Shown: piece by piece, positions 1 to 10,475 of the stretch
Layout of the letters: every line of letters starts with the position of its first letter
Position numbering within the stretch: the stretch's first letter is position 1
Assembly (NCBI GenBank): GCA_030374805.1
Contig: JARGSG010000022.1
Location: 1 to 64,000 of the forward strand
Source of the DNA: Gracilaria gracilis
Taxonomy: Eukaryota > Rhodophyta > Florideophyceae > Gracilariales > Gracilariaceae
Direction: 5' to 3'
Length of the DNA: 64,000 bases
Made by a program: the position numbers and the translations under genes
The notes under the pieces: model-generated
The model's database searches: none
What the model saw: only the letters and a program-made list of their open reading frames with translations
What the model was told of the DNA's origin: nothing

Positions 1-35
1 CCCCCTCCTGAGGCGCGACGACGACCCGCGAGCGC

Positions 36-593
36 GTGCATCTTTCTCCTTCGGAGTGTATAAGTACCTCCCCGATAGCGGGTCCTTCTCCTTCTCCTGT
101 CGCTTCGCCACGCGACCCAAGCGAATCACCAACTTCTACACGCTCTGCAGCGGTATCGCCTCCGATTCCTCGGCTTTTTCTTGCTCCTTCTGTTCCGAAC
201 ACTTCGGCTTCCTTTCCTTGCGCTACAACAGCGATGAGTACTCCAATCAGGGCAACAACCAACCGCCTGGCGGGCTCCCCAACCCTATTTCGGGGGCTTT
301 GGTCATCCTCAACCGGGCCAGCCGTCGTCCTCCAACCCCTCATCGGTGATGAATCCCGGCTTCCATACGGCGCCTCTTCCCCAAACGGGTGCACAACCGG
401 CTCCGTACATCTTCCCAATCAAGTGGGCAACGGCATTGCGGCAATACCTCCGGCAGCGCCGGTGCTTAACCCGACTGTCGGTGCGTGGGCCTCGTATGAC
501 GAGTTAGAAGACGTGGATCCACGGTCGAATCCATTACCGTTCGTACGGGCTCCTTGGTTACACCCTCACGGGGTCTTCAAATCTTCCTCATGA
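36..593 (+). CDS. antisense ORF at the 3' side of gypsy copy A
   Basis: A Pro/Ser-rich open frame on the strand opposite to gag-pol. Its C-terminal part shares a pattern with two other ORFs in the window (59504-60427 and 61361-63276): W-x2-YD-x-L, then R-x-APW-x-HP-x2-V. All three lie on the plus strand at the 3' side of minus-strand gypsy sequence. The N-terminal half is low complexity. No known domain was recognised. Antisense accessory ORFs between pol and the 3' LTR are known in some plant gypsy elements; whether this one is homologous to those cannot be told here. Confidence 0.4.
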   Translation: MHLSPSECISTSPIAGPSPSPVASPRDPSESPTSTRSAAVSPPIPRLFLAPSVPNTSASFPCATTAMSTPIRATTNRLAGSPTLFRGLWSSSTGPAVVLQPLIGDESRLPYGASSPNGCTTGSVHLPNQVGNGIAAIPPAAPVLNPTVGAWASYDELEDVDPRSNPLPFVRAPWLHPHGVFKSSS

Positions 594-599
594 TTGAGT

Positions 600-735
600 G
601 CACTTTCCTCTGTCTTAGAGTTCTTCTTCCTCTTCATAGAGTCTTCATTCCTCTTCATGAGTGCTTCAAATTCTCTTCTGAGCTTCAATTCCTCTTCGTA
701 GAGTCTTCTTTCTTCTTCTCCTCTTCCTGAGGGCA
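600..735. repeat. pyrimidine-rich tract with degenerate CTTC repeats
   Basis: A run of short degenerate units of the type CTTCTTCCTCTTCATAGAGT on the plus strand, purine-rich on the element's coding strand, between the antisense ORF and the chromodomain. A comparable CT-rich stretch lies in the same relative place in the second gypsy copy (about 63350-63440). It may act as or derive from a polypurine tract, or be a simple repeat. Confidence 0.45.
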
Positions 736-898
736 GCTTAGCTTATTCTTCAACTCTCCTCGTTTAGAGGGTGCCTTCACGAAGTAACTCCGGCACTGTA
801 CTCCGCTGGAGGTCGTTACGCTTCCTCGAGTGAGGTTCGTTGTCGTTGACACGGCTACGCCGGACACGAGAGAACGTTCCGTCACAGACGGTGGCGGT

Positions 899-1147
899 CT
901 ACCCCACTAGGGCGCGGTGTAGGTTAGCCGGAACATCCGTGTTAGTACGGCGGTGATACTGCACGATTTTCGATCGTGGCAGGTGCTCAACCGGTTCATC
1001 CGTGTCTGCTGATGGCGGATAGCCATACCAGCGCACCTGGTACCGCCTATACCCCTTCGGGTGCCAACTGTGTCCCACGATGTGGTCGACCACGAACTCT
1101 TTCGAGTAAACTTCACGTTCTTCACCACCTTTAGAAGGGTCGTCCAC
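899..1147 (-). CDS. chromodomain at the C-terminal end of gypsy pol
   Basis: About 82 residues including EFVVDHIVGH, the core VRWYGYPPS and a C-terminal RSKIVQYHRR helix, which is the layout of a chromodomain. It closely resembles the chromodomain at 63657-63953. In chromoviruses this module follows integrase and is thought to steer integration to particular chromatin. It belongs with the pol gene at 1944-6278. Confidence 0.75.
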   Translation of the reverse strand: MDDPSKGGEEREVYSKEFVVDHIVGHSWHPKGYRRYQVRWYGYPPSADTDEPVEHLPRSKIVQYHRRTNTDVPANLHRALVG

Positions 1148-1943
1148 GCTTCGTAGCGGTACTGTAATAGGGATACCAGCTGCGTTGCTGTGTGCCTCTG
1201 ACGCCTTCGGCGGTTCTGTCGTCCTCTGCTGAGTCTTCCTTACCGGATTCGGGAGTTCTCGAGCAGTTCTTCGGTTTCGACGGTCTCCTCAACGTCTCGA
1301 TTACGAGTAGTTTCCCGTGTTGACGGTGGTTTCGGACGGGAAGGCGGATTACCTACCACGGCACGTGCCGGTTCACGTGACTCCGTGCGACGGTTCGTGG
1401 CTACGGCGCTGCGGTCGACAGTGTAGGCCCACTGTGTGGTGCACGGCGTGTGCCACGCGACGTGTGGCGCGCGCGCACTCCTGCACTGGCAGCTTGTATT
1501 TTCCCTAAATCAGGGCGGTATTCCGTATCTCCAACGGTGCGTGCACTGTCATGACGGTTCAAAACGTCATGACGAGCGCTTAACGACTTCCCCACGGATG
1601 GATGCGGTGGTGCGTCCTCCGTACCCGTTCCGGGGTGCTCTAACTTCGCTTCTGCGAGCGTCTTCTCTCTTTCCTGACTAACAGGTCTTGCGATACCGGG
1701 ATCTGCCGTGATTTTCTTACTTCGCGCCTGCGTAGACGGTGCGCGACGAACGTCAGCGACGGTTTACGGCTTGCGCGCGTCCGGAATACTCCGTGTAGCA
1801 GTATCCAGCGGTGCTGTAGCCGTGCTCTTCCGAGAAATCGGGTGATCAGCGTCGACTTCCGGCGGTGCCGAGGAACTTTCGCGAGCGCGATCAGGTGGTC
1901 CCTCCTGTGTCTCCTCGACAACAGGAGGTTGATCATGCGGCGA

Positions 1944-4900
1944 TTACCCGTGCGGGTGAGCAATTCCAGTATCCTGGACAGTACGGGAGTTCGTAGATTG
2001 CGCGTGTCCCTTGCTGATAGGGCTGCGATCCGCTGTAGAGCGTTGCGCGCCCTTGGCAATATCAGCACGCTGTAGCGGGTTTGCCTGTCCACTAACAGTG
2101 GTATCCTTAGCAATCACGTCCTCGACGGTGTCCTGAGACAACTCAGTCTCCAATTCTTCTCTCCGTGAATCACGGGATGTCTGCGACGGTTGCGACACCG
2201 GTGATTCCTGTTCTTCCGCAACAACGCGTGAATTCCCCTCCCCCTCCTGAGGTGGAGCGATACGGGGAGCAGTCATCACGTCAGTTGACGGTTCGATAGA
2301 CGCTGTGAAGCGCGACTTCACAAGCGGTGTAGAATCCGAAGATTCGGTTCGCGACGATAACATCGGTAACTCCGACAATCCCCTCGATGGGTGACGAAGT
2401 CCCACATGTGGTGTAGCTTCTGTAGACTGAAGCGATCGGTTCTTCGCCTGTCCAGCCTCCTGCTGAGTATCCAAAACAACTTCCGTATGACGGGTAGGTC
2501 CTTGTACAACTCGATCTCGAGAAAAACGCTCATGAGCGCCACCAACTTCCAGTACAACTGTGTCCTTATTCACGCTAATAACGCGGAACGGACCATCAGC
2601 GATGGGAGAAAGCTTGTGTCGCCTCTCCTTTTCAGGATTGTAATATTCTTTCCTTACAAAGGCGGTTTGTCCCGGTTCCAGCGGTGGAAGTGGTCTCCGA
2701 ATACGGGCATCAAAGTTCCGCTTATAAGCGTGTTGTGCTTTAGCCATTGCCGACCTGGCAACAGGTACCATAAATGAAAGCCACTGCTTCCAACGCAGGT
2801 AGTGATCAACAGTCGACGGGAACGTATCCAGCTTTGGCTGAGGTTCAACCGCAACTGGCGGGGGCGTTCGCGACAGCACAAGCTCGAAAGGAGATAAACC
2901 AGTAACTCTGTGAACTTGCGTATTGTACGCGTACGTCACGGTATCCGTGTAGAGATCCCAAGTCTTTGGATGTTCAACAGTATAAGCCCGCAATGCGGAG
3001 AGCAGCGTTCGATTAAACCGCTCGACTTGCCCATTACATTGGGGATGATACGTCGTCGTGAAGAGATTCTTCACGTCGAGTATCCGACAGACGTCCTGGA
3101 AGAAACGCGCAGTAAATTGCGGACCATTATCCGAAAGGAGATTAACCGGGGGACCGTAGACTAGGACCCAATGCTTAACGAAAGCTTCCGCAACAGTGCG
3201 CGATGTAATCTTCCTCAACGGAATTGTCCGGACTAACTTCGAGAATCTGTCCGTAATGACGAGTAGAAACCGATTACCTCGGGATGTCCTTAAAACCTCA
3301 CCGAGTATATCGATGGCAACAAACTCAAGAGGCGGTCGTGCGGGGAACAGAGTTAGCTTCTTCGCATGGCGACGTAATTTAACTCGTTCACGAGCACAGT
3401 GCGTACACGCCTTGACGGTGGTATAGCAATCCAACGCTAACGCGGGCCAGTAGAAATCCCGACGTAGTGTCGTGTACAGCCTTCTAGCCCCAGGATGGGA
3501 AGCAACCTTAGAAAAGTGTGATAGGTGAAGAACCCTGGACTGCAAGGAGTGAGGAACCACGATCTGTGGGGATGAACGAACCACTCTAACGAGGTAACCC
3601 TGAGTGTTAACCCCAAAAGGGATGTTCGCACCGCCATTAATTTGGGCGCGTATCCTCGTACAGAACGGGTCTCCCTGCTGTTCTCTGATCATCTCCTCAG
3701 GAGTGATTGGGACAAACGCACCGGGTTCCGGGTCTTCACCATCTGCGACGAGTAAGTCATCACAGATGTCGTCCGAAATCAGTTCGTAGTCTTCTTCACC
3801 CTCCTCCATGAGGAAACAGTGGATATCTTCATCATCGTCGTCGACGCGTAACGCTTCGCCTTCCGTTCCCAAACGTGAAAGAGCATCCGCTTGCGCGTTG
3901 AGACTTCCCTTCTTGTAGGTGACTTCATAATCAAACTCGGCTAGCCGAAGACGCCAGCGCATTAAACGCCCGGAAGGTTCCGTGATTGACATTAACCAGC
4001 GTAACGCGGAATGATCCGTGTTAACGGTAAAATGCACACCCATAAGATATGGTCTTAACGTCTGTGAAGCCCATACCATGGCGAGACACTCCTTTTCGGA
4101 TACCGAATAGTTCCGTTCATGAACGTTGAGCGTGCGAGACCAAAATCCAATTGGTCGGCGTTCCCCGTCGGGTGTAGTCTGAAACAGTGCACAGCCGATC
4201 TGGTAGTCGCTCGCATCCGTATCCACGGTAAATGGCAACCCGTTCTTCGGTAATGACAGCACGGGTGCTGTTGTAACTGCCTCTATAAGAGAGTTGAATG
4301 CTTCCACTTGCGTGGGAGCAAGGGGGCCCAGTTTTGGTGGTTGTCTCTTCTTCAGGAGCTCGTTGAGTGGTCCCGCGATCTTCGCGAAGCGAAGAATAAA
4401 CCGTCGATAGACGTTGCATAATCCTAGGAAGGAACGCAGCTCAGTCTGAGTCGTAGGTAGTTTAGCCTCCTTGAGTGACTTCACGCGAGCCTGCTCGATC
4501 AGTAGCCGTCCCGGACGGATTACGTGTCCAAAATACTTGACCGAGTCAGTAAAGAATTCACATTTCCTCAGCTTGAGTGTTACTCCTGCGTCACGCAGTG
4601 TTGTGATTATCTCACGAACGTGATCCAAATGGTCATCCAAATTATTGGAGAAGACGATGATATCGTCGAGATAGACGAGGCAACTCCGCCATTTGAAACG
4701 GTCAAGGAGGATATCCAAAGCACGCTGAAAAGTAGCGGGAGCGTTCGTAAGTCCAAAAGGCATACGCTTAAAGCGGTACAGCCCTAAATGACAGGTAAAC
4801 GCAGTCTTATCACGGTCTTCCGGTCGCACGGGTACTTGCCAGTACCCCCAATTCGCATCCAAAGTGGAGAAGACGGTTGCATCGCCAAGCGAGTCAATGT

Positions 4901-6278
4901 ACTCGTCCATACGAGGTATGGGATACACGTCTTTGACGGTAACATCATTGAGGCGACGATATTCGATACAAAAACGCCAGGACCCATCGGGTTTCGGAGC
5001 CAGTACAACTGGAGATGCCCACGGCGACTGTGCCGGTTCTATAACTCCGGCTCGGAGCATCTTGTTGATTTGAAACTGTTCTTCCTCCCGAGCTTTCGGA
5101 CCTGCCCTGTAAGGGTGTTGAGCAATAGGCTTAACGTCTGGCAACAGATCAATCCGGTGTTCCGTAGCTGTAACCTCTCCGAGGGAACCATCCCACATTG
5201 GTGTAAATTCGCGCAACATATCACGCAACTTCTCGCGGTGTGAATCCGGTACATGACCGAGATTCAATTCTTCTAACTCCTTAATAGTGTCAATCCTGTC
5301 ATAACTCGTAGGCACGGTCTTCTTTTCCGGGTCTCCCGTGTTGTTAACCGTCTGAGACGGGTTCGACGCTTGCGCACGCGACGAATACCCCTCCCCCTCC
5401 TGAGAGTGAGACGCATCAGCGGTTTCTTCGACAATCCCGAGCATCTCGGCGGCAGTCACCTTAGCAGGGATAAGCGCCGTAGGGTGCGGTAGGACAGTAC
5501 CAATAACTTGGTTCTTCACCAGAAACTGGGACTTCTTGCCAAAGTTGGCTAACAAAACCCGAAAGGGGAGACCATTCGAGATCTGCACAACGCCATTCGC
5601 TAATGCGAGCTTATATTTCTCGTATAACGAGGTAGATGGTTGAACAACCCGCAAACCACGCGGAGCAGCAGTAACATCAACCCATACCTGGGATTCTGGC
5701 GGAATAGAAATAGCACGTGCAACACGGAGTTTCGGAGACTCCTTTGGAGGGTTAGAATCCTGTAAAGGAGTAGGTAGCGGTACCAGGTTAGCTGAGGTTC
5801 TCCTCAAAGAACGACGAACAATCGGTACAACCGAACCATCTTCCATTTCCACTTCACGCGCACGCGGTCTGATTGACTCGACATATCTGTCACAGAAGTC
5901 ACACCCTAAGATGACAGGGGCAGCAAGCGTCTTGCAGACGATGAATTCAACCTGCTCAATGCAGTTGCCAATCCTGACGATCAGGGAAACCATTCCAGCC
6001 GTACTCAACGGGTTATTATTTGCATCTGCCACGTCCATGACGGGTCCTTGACGAACTCGACAACGGATTTCCGGCGGTAAGAGCGACTCCACAATAAAAT
6101 TGGGACCAGCGCCTGTATCCAGGATAGACAAATGACGCACCATATACTGGGTAGAAAGGCCAAGGTCAGCGAATATCTTGTAGTTTCGCTTGGCCATTAC
6201 CATGACTCGATCCGGGATCCGGTTGTTCCTGAACCGTATCCACGGGCGACGCATTACACCAACGGTGGTAGAGTCCAC
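1944..6278 (-). CDS. pol: gypsy pol polyprotein (protease, RT, RNase H, integrase)
   Basis: A 1444-residue open frame. In order: a retroviral-type aspartic protease (LDTGAGPNF near residue 55), reverse transcriptase with the YLDDIIVFS catalytic motif near residue 540, RNase H (VDTDASDYQIG and NTDHSALRWL), an integrase HHCC zinc region, and a DDE core (FVAIDILGEV, LLSDNGPQF, then HPQCNGQVERFNRT). Downstream of integrase is a Ser/Thr/Gln-rich tail, then the chromodomain region. The RT-RNase H-integrase order defines Ty3/gypsy rather than Ty1/copia. Confidence 0.95.
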   Translation of the reverse strand: MDSTTVGVMRRPWIRFRNNRIPDRVMVMAKRNYKIFADLGLSTQYMVRHLSILDTGAGPNFIVESLLPPEIRCRVRQGPVMDVADANNNPLSTAGMVSLIVRIGNCIEQVEFIVCKTLAAPVILGCDFCDRYVESIRPRAREVEMEDGSVVPIVRRSLRRTSANLVPLPTPLQDSNPPKESPKLRVARAISIPPESQVWVDVTAAPRGLRVVQPSTSLYEKYKLALANGVVQISNGLPFRVLLANFGKKSQFLVKNQVIGTVLPHPTALIPAKVTAAEMLGIVEETADASHSQEGEGYSSRAQASNPSQTVNNTGDPEKKTVPTSYDRIDTIKELEELNLGHVPDSHREKLRDMLREFTPMWDGSLGEVTATEHRIDLLPDVKPIAQHPYRAGPKAREEEQFQINKMLRAGVIEPAQSPWASPVVLAPKPDGSWRFCIEYRRLNDVTVKDVYPIPRMDEYIDSLGDATVFSTLDANWGYWQVPVRPEDRDKTAFTCHLGLYRFKRMPFGLTNAPATFQRALDILLDRFKWRSCLVYLDDIIVFSNNLDDHLDHVREIITTLRDAGVTLKLRKCEFFTDSVKYFGHVIRPGRLLIEQARVKSLKEAKLPTTQTELRSFLGLCNVYRRFILRFAKIAGPLNELLKKRQPPKLGPLAPTQVEAFNSLIEAVTTAPVLSLPKNGLPFTVDTDASDYQIGCALFQTTPDGERRPIGFWSRTLNVHERNYSVSEKECLAMVWASQTLRPYLMGVHFTVNTDHSALRWLMSITEPSGRLMRWRLRLAEFDYEVTYKKGSLNAQADALSRLGTEGEALRVDDDDEDIHCFLMEEGEEDYELISDDICDDLLVADGEDPEPGAFVPITPEEMIREQQGDPFCTRIRAQINGGANIPFGVNTQGYLVRVVRSSPQIVVPHSLQSRVLHLSHFSKVASHPGARRLYTTLRRDFYWPALALDCYTTVKACTHCARERVKLRRHAKKLTLFPARPPLEFVAIDILGEVLRTSRGNRFLLVITDRFSKLVRTIPLRKITSRTVAEAFVKHWVLVYGPPVNLLSDNGPQFTARFFQDVCRILDVKNLFTTTYHPQCNGQVERFNRTLLSALRAYTVEHPKTWDLYTDTVTYAYNTQVHRVTGLSPFELVLSRTPPPVAVEPQPKLDTFPSTVDHYLRWKQWLSFMVPVARSAMAKAQHAYKRNFDARIRRPLPPLEPGQTAFVRKEYYNPEKERRHKLSPIADGPFRVISVNKDTVVLEVGGAHERFSRDRVVQGPTRHTEVVLDTQQEAGQAKNRSLQSTEATPHVGLRHPSRGLSELPMLSSRTESSDSTPLVKSRFTASIEPSTDVMTAPRIAPPQEGEGNSRVVAEEQESPVSQPSQTSRDSRREELETELSQDTVEDVIAKDTTVSGQANPLQRADIAKGAQRSTADRSPISKGHAQSTNSRTVQDTGIAHPHG

Positions 6279-6715
6279 GTCTAGGACGGTCGGCTTCCTC
6301 GAGGGGATTTTGACCTGGGAGCGAGGCGGTGACGCCTCGGGCGCCGTAGACCTCGACTGGGGCGCCTCTCCATTGGAGACTCCCGTACTCAGTTTAACTG
6401 AGTATCATCCGTTCTAACGGGAACGGCGTCCTGCGCGGTAGGGATCTCCACAGACTCCTGTGGAACAGAACTACCCGCAGCAGCGGTTGCCGCCACGGCT
6501 TGAGCCGGTGAAGCATTGACCTGGGAAGAACCAGAGTGTCGCAACGCAGCGATATCTGCGGGAGAAATCCGTTTCGGAAAGTCTGTCTTCGCACGCAAAT
6601 ACGCGGTTATCGGCACTGACGCCTGTTCTTCTGGGGTCAGAGCTTCGAAATTCACCACGACCGTGGGCATATCCCTCATGGTGAGGTGGCAATCCGGTGC
6701 CACATGCCCGTGTTC

Positions 6716-8467
6716 TTAGCATAGAAAACAAATCAACCGGGGTCTTCCGGCACTTCGTGGGTCCTTTGCTCTCACCGTCCGCGGGTCTACCCAGCCAGGT
6801 TGCTGGTAACGACTCCCTGAATAGGGTACTTGCGGTCCGCGAACGCGGTGGCGATCTGCGTAAAGCAGCGGATCATCCGTCATCGACGAGGCTTCAGTAG
6901 TTGAAGGCAACTCCGTAGTCGGAATAGAATCCAGGTTCACCTGTGCCAGATGCAAATTATCCACTTCGTGGCCAAAAAAATCCTGCGGTAGCAGTGAGAT
7001 CGATGAGGGCGCCCCTTCGAGGTGAAGCGCCCTGGATGAACCCCGGTGTCCGGAGCGTGCACGCAGTGCGTCTCCTTCCGCTTTCGCGTATTGAACCAAC
7101 TCGAGATAAGTGGTCTTCCGCTTGTCTTCCCGTCGCTGGGAGACTAGCGTGCGAATAGCCGAATTCAATCCGTTGATAAACAGTGTACAACGCTCATTAG
7201 CGGAACAAACATTGCCACAAGGGTGGAAAGCCTTGTTCAGTCGGACTGAAAACTCGGTTTCCGATTCCTTCGGGCGTTGCTTCGTTTCCCGCAACGTGGT
7301 GATTGCTTCCTCAATAGAGGTACCAGTCGCGTACGAGCGAAGTAGATACTGCACGGCCTCAGGCCAGCAGGTAACCCCTCCTTCGGAGGCTCGAGATGAA
7401 CCTCTTACAGAGTTGAATTGGTCTTCAGCGAGTCCACGTAGAAAATACGGTAATGCGACATAAGCTTGCCCTTCACTCATGCCGAGGATGTCAGCTTCCG
7501 CGACAAAGCGTGAAAGAAAATCCAACACCAAGATGGGATCCTCCCCAGTAAAGAACTGGTTACGAAACGTCAAGGACATGCGCTTGATGCAGTCCTTGAT
7601 CTTTCCCGTCCCACGGGGCGTACGGTCCAGACTGGAATCTTCCAAACGGTAGTACCGGTAAGACAACAACCTTTTGTACAAGGGATTAGTAGGCTTCAGC
7701 TCCCTCAAACCTGAGTGCTTCCTCCCCTTCTCACGGGTGCGAACAACACCGGAGGTGGAACTAGAACGACGAGAGCGCGCAGTGCGACCACGACGTTCAC
7801 CATCATTTGATGAGTCCGACGAAGAAGAACCCGCAGAGCGGTTTGAGATACCAGAAGACCTGGACGAATCCGAATCATACTCGTCGACTAACCTCTTCTT
7901 AGAGCGATTCTTCCCGGATTTCCGGTTTCTGGCGCGATGAGAGTCCACCGCGGGTGTGTCAAAAGCGCCGTTGTCAGCACGGATAGTAGCTTCCAACGTC
8001 TCAAGACGGCCCAGAATCCGAAATATCTTCGTGTTGACCTCCTCGGTAAAACCGGGGTAACCTTGAAAAACCTCTAAGAGAGTGTTGACATCTTTCCGTA
8101 ATATACGTAGATCGTCAGATACACCTCCGATGAGGGCAGCGTCTACCTTCATACGAAGTGTATCGACTTCAGTCGCGAGGGCAGCATGAGAGCTTCTCAT
8201 GACTCCCGTCTGGGCCTCAAGTGTGCGCACTTGAGTCTCCAGCTCGACGACGAGCGCGTCCTTCACCGCAGCAGCGGGAGTGGAACCCTCCAAAGGAGCA
8301 GATGAGGGTCCAGCCACTGGGGAGTCAGACGACTTTATAGATTGCTTCCGGTTTCCGGGTTTCTTCTCCGCTCCAGACGGAGGCTCGGGAACAGACCGCG
8401 GACGCGGGGGCAATTCTGAACCAACTGAGCGAGCCTTCGAGGGGCTCGCTCGCTTGCCAGAAACCAT
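6716..8467 (-). CDS. gag: gypsy gag
   Basis: A 583-residue open frame upstream of pol. It starts with a basic Ser/Pro-rich region, has a likely coiled coil near residues 70-150 and an Arg/Ser-rich middle, then a helical capsid-like domain (around residues 290-470; FLSRFVAEADILG and FINGLNSAIRTLV). A CCHC-type zinc knuckle is visible at the gag end near 6.7 kb, as expected for nucleocapsid. Assignment rests on position, the capsid-like helical pattern and the knuckle rather than on strong sequence identity. Confidence 0.8.
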   Translation of the reverse strand: MVSGKRASPSKARSVGSELPPRPRSVPEPPSGAEKKPGNRKQSIKSSDSPVAGPSSAPLEGSTPAAAVKDALVVELETQVRTLEAQTGVMRSSHAALATEVDTLRMKVDAALIGGVSDDLRILRKDVNTLLEVFQGYPGFTEEVNTKIFRILGRLETLEATIRADNGAFDTPAVDSHRARNRKSGKNRSKKRLVDEYDSDSSRSSGISNRSAGSSSSDSSNDGERRGRTARSRRSSSTSGVVRTREKGRKHSGLRELKPTNPLYKRLLSYRYYRLEDSSLDRTPRGTGKIKDCIKRMSLTFRNQFFTGEDPILVLDFLSRFVAEADILGMSEGQAYVALPYFLRGLAEDQFNSVRGSSRASEGGVTCWPEAVQYLLRSYATGTSIEEAITTLRETKQRPKESETEFSVRLNKAFHPCGNVCSANERCTLFINGLNSAIRTLVSQRREDKRKTTYLELVQYAKAEGDALRARSGHRGSSRALHLEGAPSSISLLPQDFFGHEVDNLHLAQVNLDSIPTTELPSTTEASSMTDDPLLYADRHRVRGPQVPYSGSRYQQPGWVDPRTVRAKDPRSAGRPRLICFLC

Positions 8468-9447
8468 CGTCCACGACGAAAAGAGACCAGAGAACTGGGA
8501 ACAATCAAGCGAACAGCAAATTAACCTCGAATGAGTTTAGTATCCTCACACGAGTGACGAAAAAACCGAATGCGGTAAAGACAACCGTGTCCACGGGAAC
8601 GTCACGATGCGACAACGTTGCTTCACCAGATTGCTGGGACGAGTTCAAAAACCCAAACGGGGTGACAACAACCGTACCGACGGGAATCTCACACTACGGA
8701 AATAGGTAGTGCCACCGGTAAAGAACCGTGTCCAAACAACAACTCAAATTGGGAAAACGAAACCGACACGACGTAGAGTCGGTAGCGAATCCCAGATTAA
8801 ACTGCGAAATGTCCTCCACGACCACGAAACGAACCGGCAAACCGGAAGGTGCACCAAACCAGTTTGCTGGATACAACACGACTTCTAAGTCGGGAGACCA
8901 ATTGTGGTGCAACCCCTGCGGAGGAAGAAGACACACAAAGGGTGTTCAAGCCTTCCCTCAACTGAGGTAGTCACAGCAATAGAGCCCCTCTCAGGGTGAT
9001 CGCGCTAGCCGGGTGTAAGACCGGGGATCACCGTCACGACACGCGTAGAGAGCGGTAAAGGCAAAGAAGCCGCACAGTGGTGGGGAACACGACAGAGTCG
9101 GGGATGACGTCACAGACGGGACAACCAACACACACACGAGAGTGGCACGAGACGCGGAGAGCGGTAGCGAACCACGCGAGTGGGCGAAACAAAGAACGGT
9201 CAACACCGGTATGCAGTGTAGCGATACCTGTATAACAGTGCGAAAACAAATAAAGGAAACACACAGAATAACACGCGGAATGCGGTAAGGGTGCTGTAGA
9301 TGCCGCGAGGCGGATGATGGTACCTACACAGTAGTGGCAACTCTCCGCGAGGAGGATATTGCTCACCAAGGGTGAAACATCAGAGCCGAACACTCGGTTG
9401 AGTCGTTTACTTCTCCAAAGTTGGGTTGAGCTCAACCTACTATGTAG
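8468..9447 (-). other. gypsy 5' leader region
   Basis: About 1 kb between gag and the LTR-like boundary at 9448, without a supportable gene. It is rich in short motifs such as GCGGTAAAG. Parts (around 8980-9190) resemble 60360-60620, for example the shared block around AGCCGGGTGTAA, so a related leader is present in the right-hand gypsy cluster. Confidence 0.5.
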
Positions 9448-9650
9448 TGTAGCCGCCCACTGTCAGTGGTAACTAAATATCCAATATTAATATCTAGAAT
9501 CCCCAACAATGGGTGCAAACTCCCCACACGTGTGTGACTGACCAGCAATGCTGTGCACCTCACAACTATCCTATATGTTGTACGAATCTACCCAAGAATG
9601 GGGTGTGCCACGCACGGCATTCATCACCACCTCCTTAGAGAGCACCCCCT
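9448..9650 (-). repeat. LTR-like segment of gypsy copy A (outer edge not found)
   Basis: From TGTAGCCGCCCACTGT at 9448 the sequence matches 59291 onward (TGTAGCACGCCTACTGT), followed by further shared blocks (ATCTAGA, ACCAGC-ATGCTGTGC, CATTCAT-CC-CCTCCTT). The match begins abruptly at TGTAG in both places, as expected for an LTR terminus. Confidence 0.45.
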
Positions 9651-9839
9651 TGTCTATGAATCGCAATAGCGAAGCTTCATCCGCAATAGCGTTGCACTAC
9701 AAGTTCAGCCGAAAATAACAACGGATATATGAGCGGCATCTCCCTCAGTCTCTGCCATGGGCAATTGCTCTACAGACACTACGAGGGAGACCAAAGTAAC
9801 TTCCCTTTACCACAGGGTGAAGTCTTTTCTTTACGAACC

Positions 9840-10080
9840 TTTGGTAGGTGACACGGAAAAATTAGGCCATAGCCATGGTGACGGTTTTTTGTGAGATTGA
9901 TTTAGAAGGTGAACAGTTTGATTTCCAGGGTGAACGCAAACTAGTATTTTCTACACCAGGGTGACAATACAACGACAAACACAAAATTAAGGCGACAAGA
10001 TCAATACACAGGGTGACTTTAAAGCGATTGGAACATCACAGTTCTTGCTGAAACAGAAGAGGGTGACCAAGAGGAGATCG
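9840..10080. repeat. clustered GGTGA motifs in non-coding DNA
   Basis: The hexamer GGGTGA or a near variant followed by A or C recurs about every 20-50 bases (near 9847, 9877, 9909, 9929, 9960, 10011, 10062), and again around 10543-10620. No gene is supported. The sequence between the motifs is not conserved, so this is not a simple tandem repeat. Confidence 0.35.
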
Positions 10081-10280
10081 GATTCCTGAAGAATATTACC
10101 TTTCTTTCTTGAGACTTAAGTATGTCTGAAATTCAACATCGTTGACTCTGGTCTGGGAATTGCCTGCCGCTCAAGTCCGTTTGATGGGCAGCAAAATCTC
10201 TACATCAAATTCTGCCCGTTGAGGGTATTTCTGCACGGCACTGCAAAAAGAACCCAATCTCAAGTTTAATGAGCAGAAAA

Positions 10281-10475
10281 GATGCTGTAGCTGCTGTTAG
10301 ATGCAGCTGGCGGTCACATAGGGTCACAATAACACCTCCGGCGGTGTGGCTCGAGGCCACCACACCGTGAGCGGTTATAGCTCAATGAGTAACCGCCTTC
10401 GTGTGCTTTTTGTGGAGGCCCTGGGTTCGTGATTCGAACCCTGGCCCTGCCGCTCTTCCTTCCAGTTCACTACAG
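10281..10475 (+). repeat. tRNA-derived SINE-like repeat, copy 1
   Basis: Its 87-nt tRNA-like core (10369-10455) begins GAGCGG and ends CCGCTC, forming an acceptor-like stem. It carries a box A-like TAGCTCAATGAG and a perfect box B (GATTCGAACCC region). Flanks on both sides (GCAGCTGGCGGTCACA before, TTCCAGTTCACTACA after) are shared with the copy at 23998-24255, so the repeat unit is larger than the tRNA core. The D and anticodon arms do not fold well, so this is not a functional tRNA. Confidence 0.6.

Larger units (their letters stand above)
1..9700 (-). mobile_element. Ty3/gypsy chromodomain LTR retrotransposon (copy A), 3' end off the window
   Basis: Minus-strand element with gag (about 8.5-6.7 kb), pol (6.3-1.9 kb) and a terminal chromodomain (about 1.1-0.9 kb), which places it among chromovirus-type Ty3/gypsy elements. 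Order within pol is protease, reverse transcriptase, RNase H, integrase. The right-hand (5') LTR appears to begin at 9448, where the sequence matches another LTR-like segment at 59291; its outer edge was not found. The left-hand LTR must lie beyond base 1. An extra ORF on the opposite strand lies past the chromodomain. Pol is open for over 1400 codons, so the copy is fairly young; it seems to have a few breaks overall. It cannot be dated because only one LTR is in view. Confidence 0.85.

Noticed and set aside
10369-10455. Functional tRNA gene
   Set aside because: Acceptor stem and boxes are good, but the D and anticodon arms do not form and the same extended sequence is repeated at 24081, so it is a SINE-like repeat.
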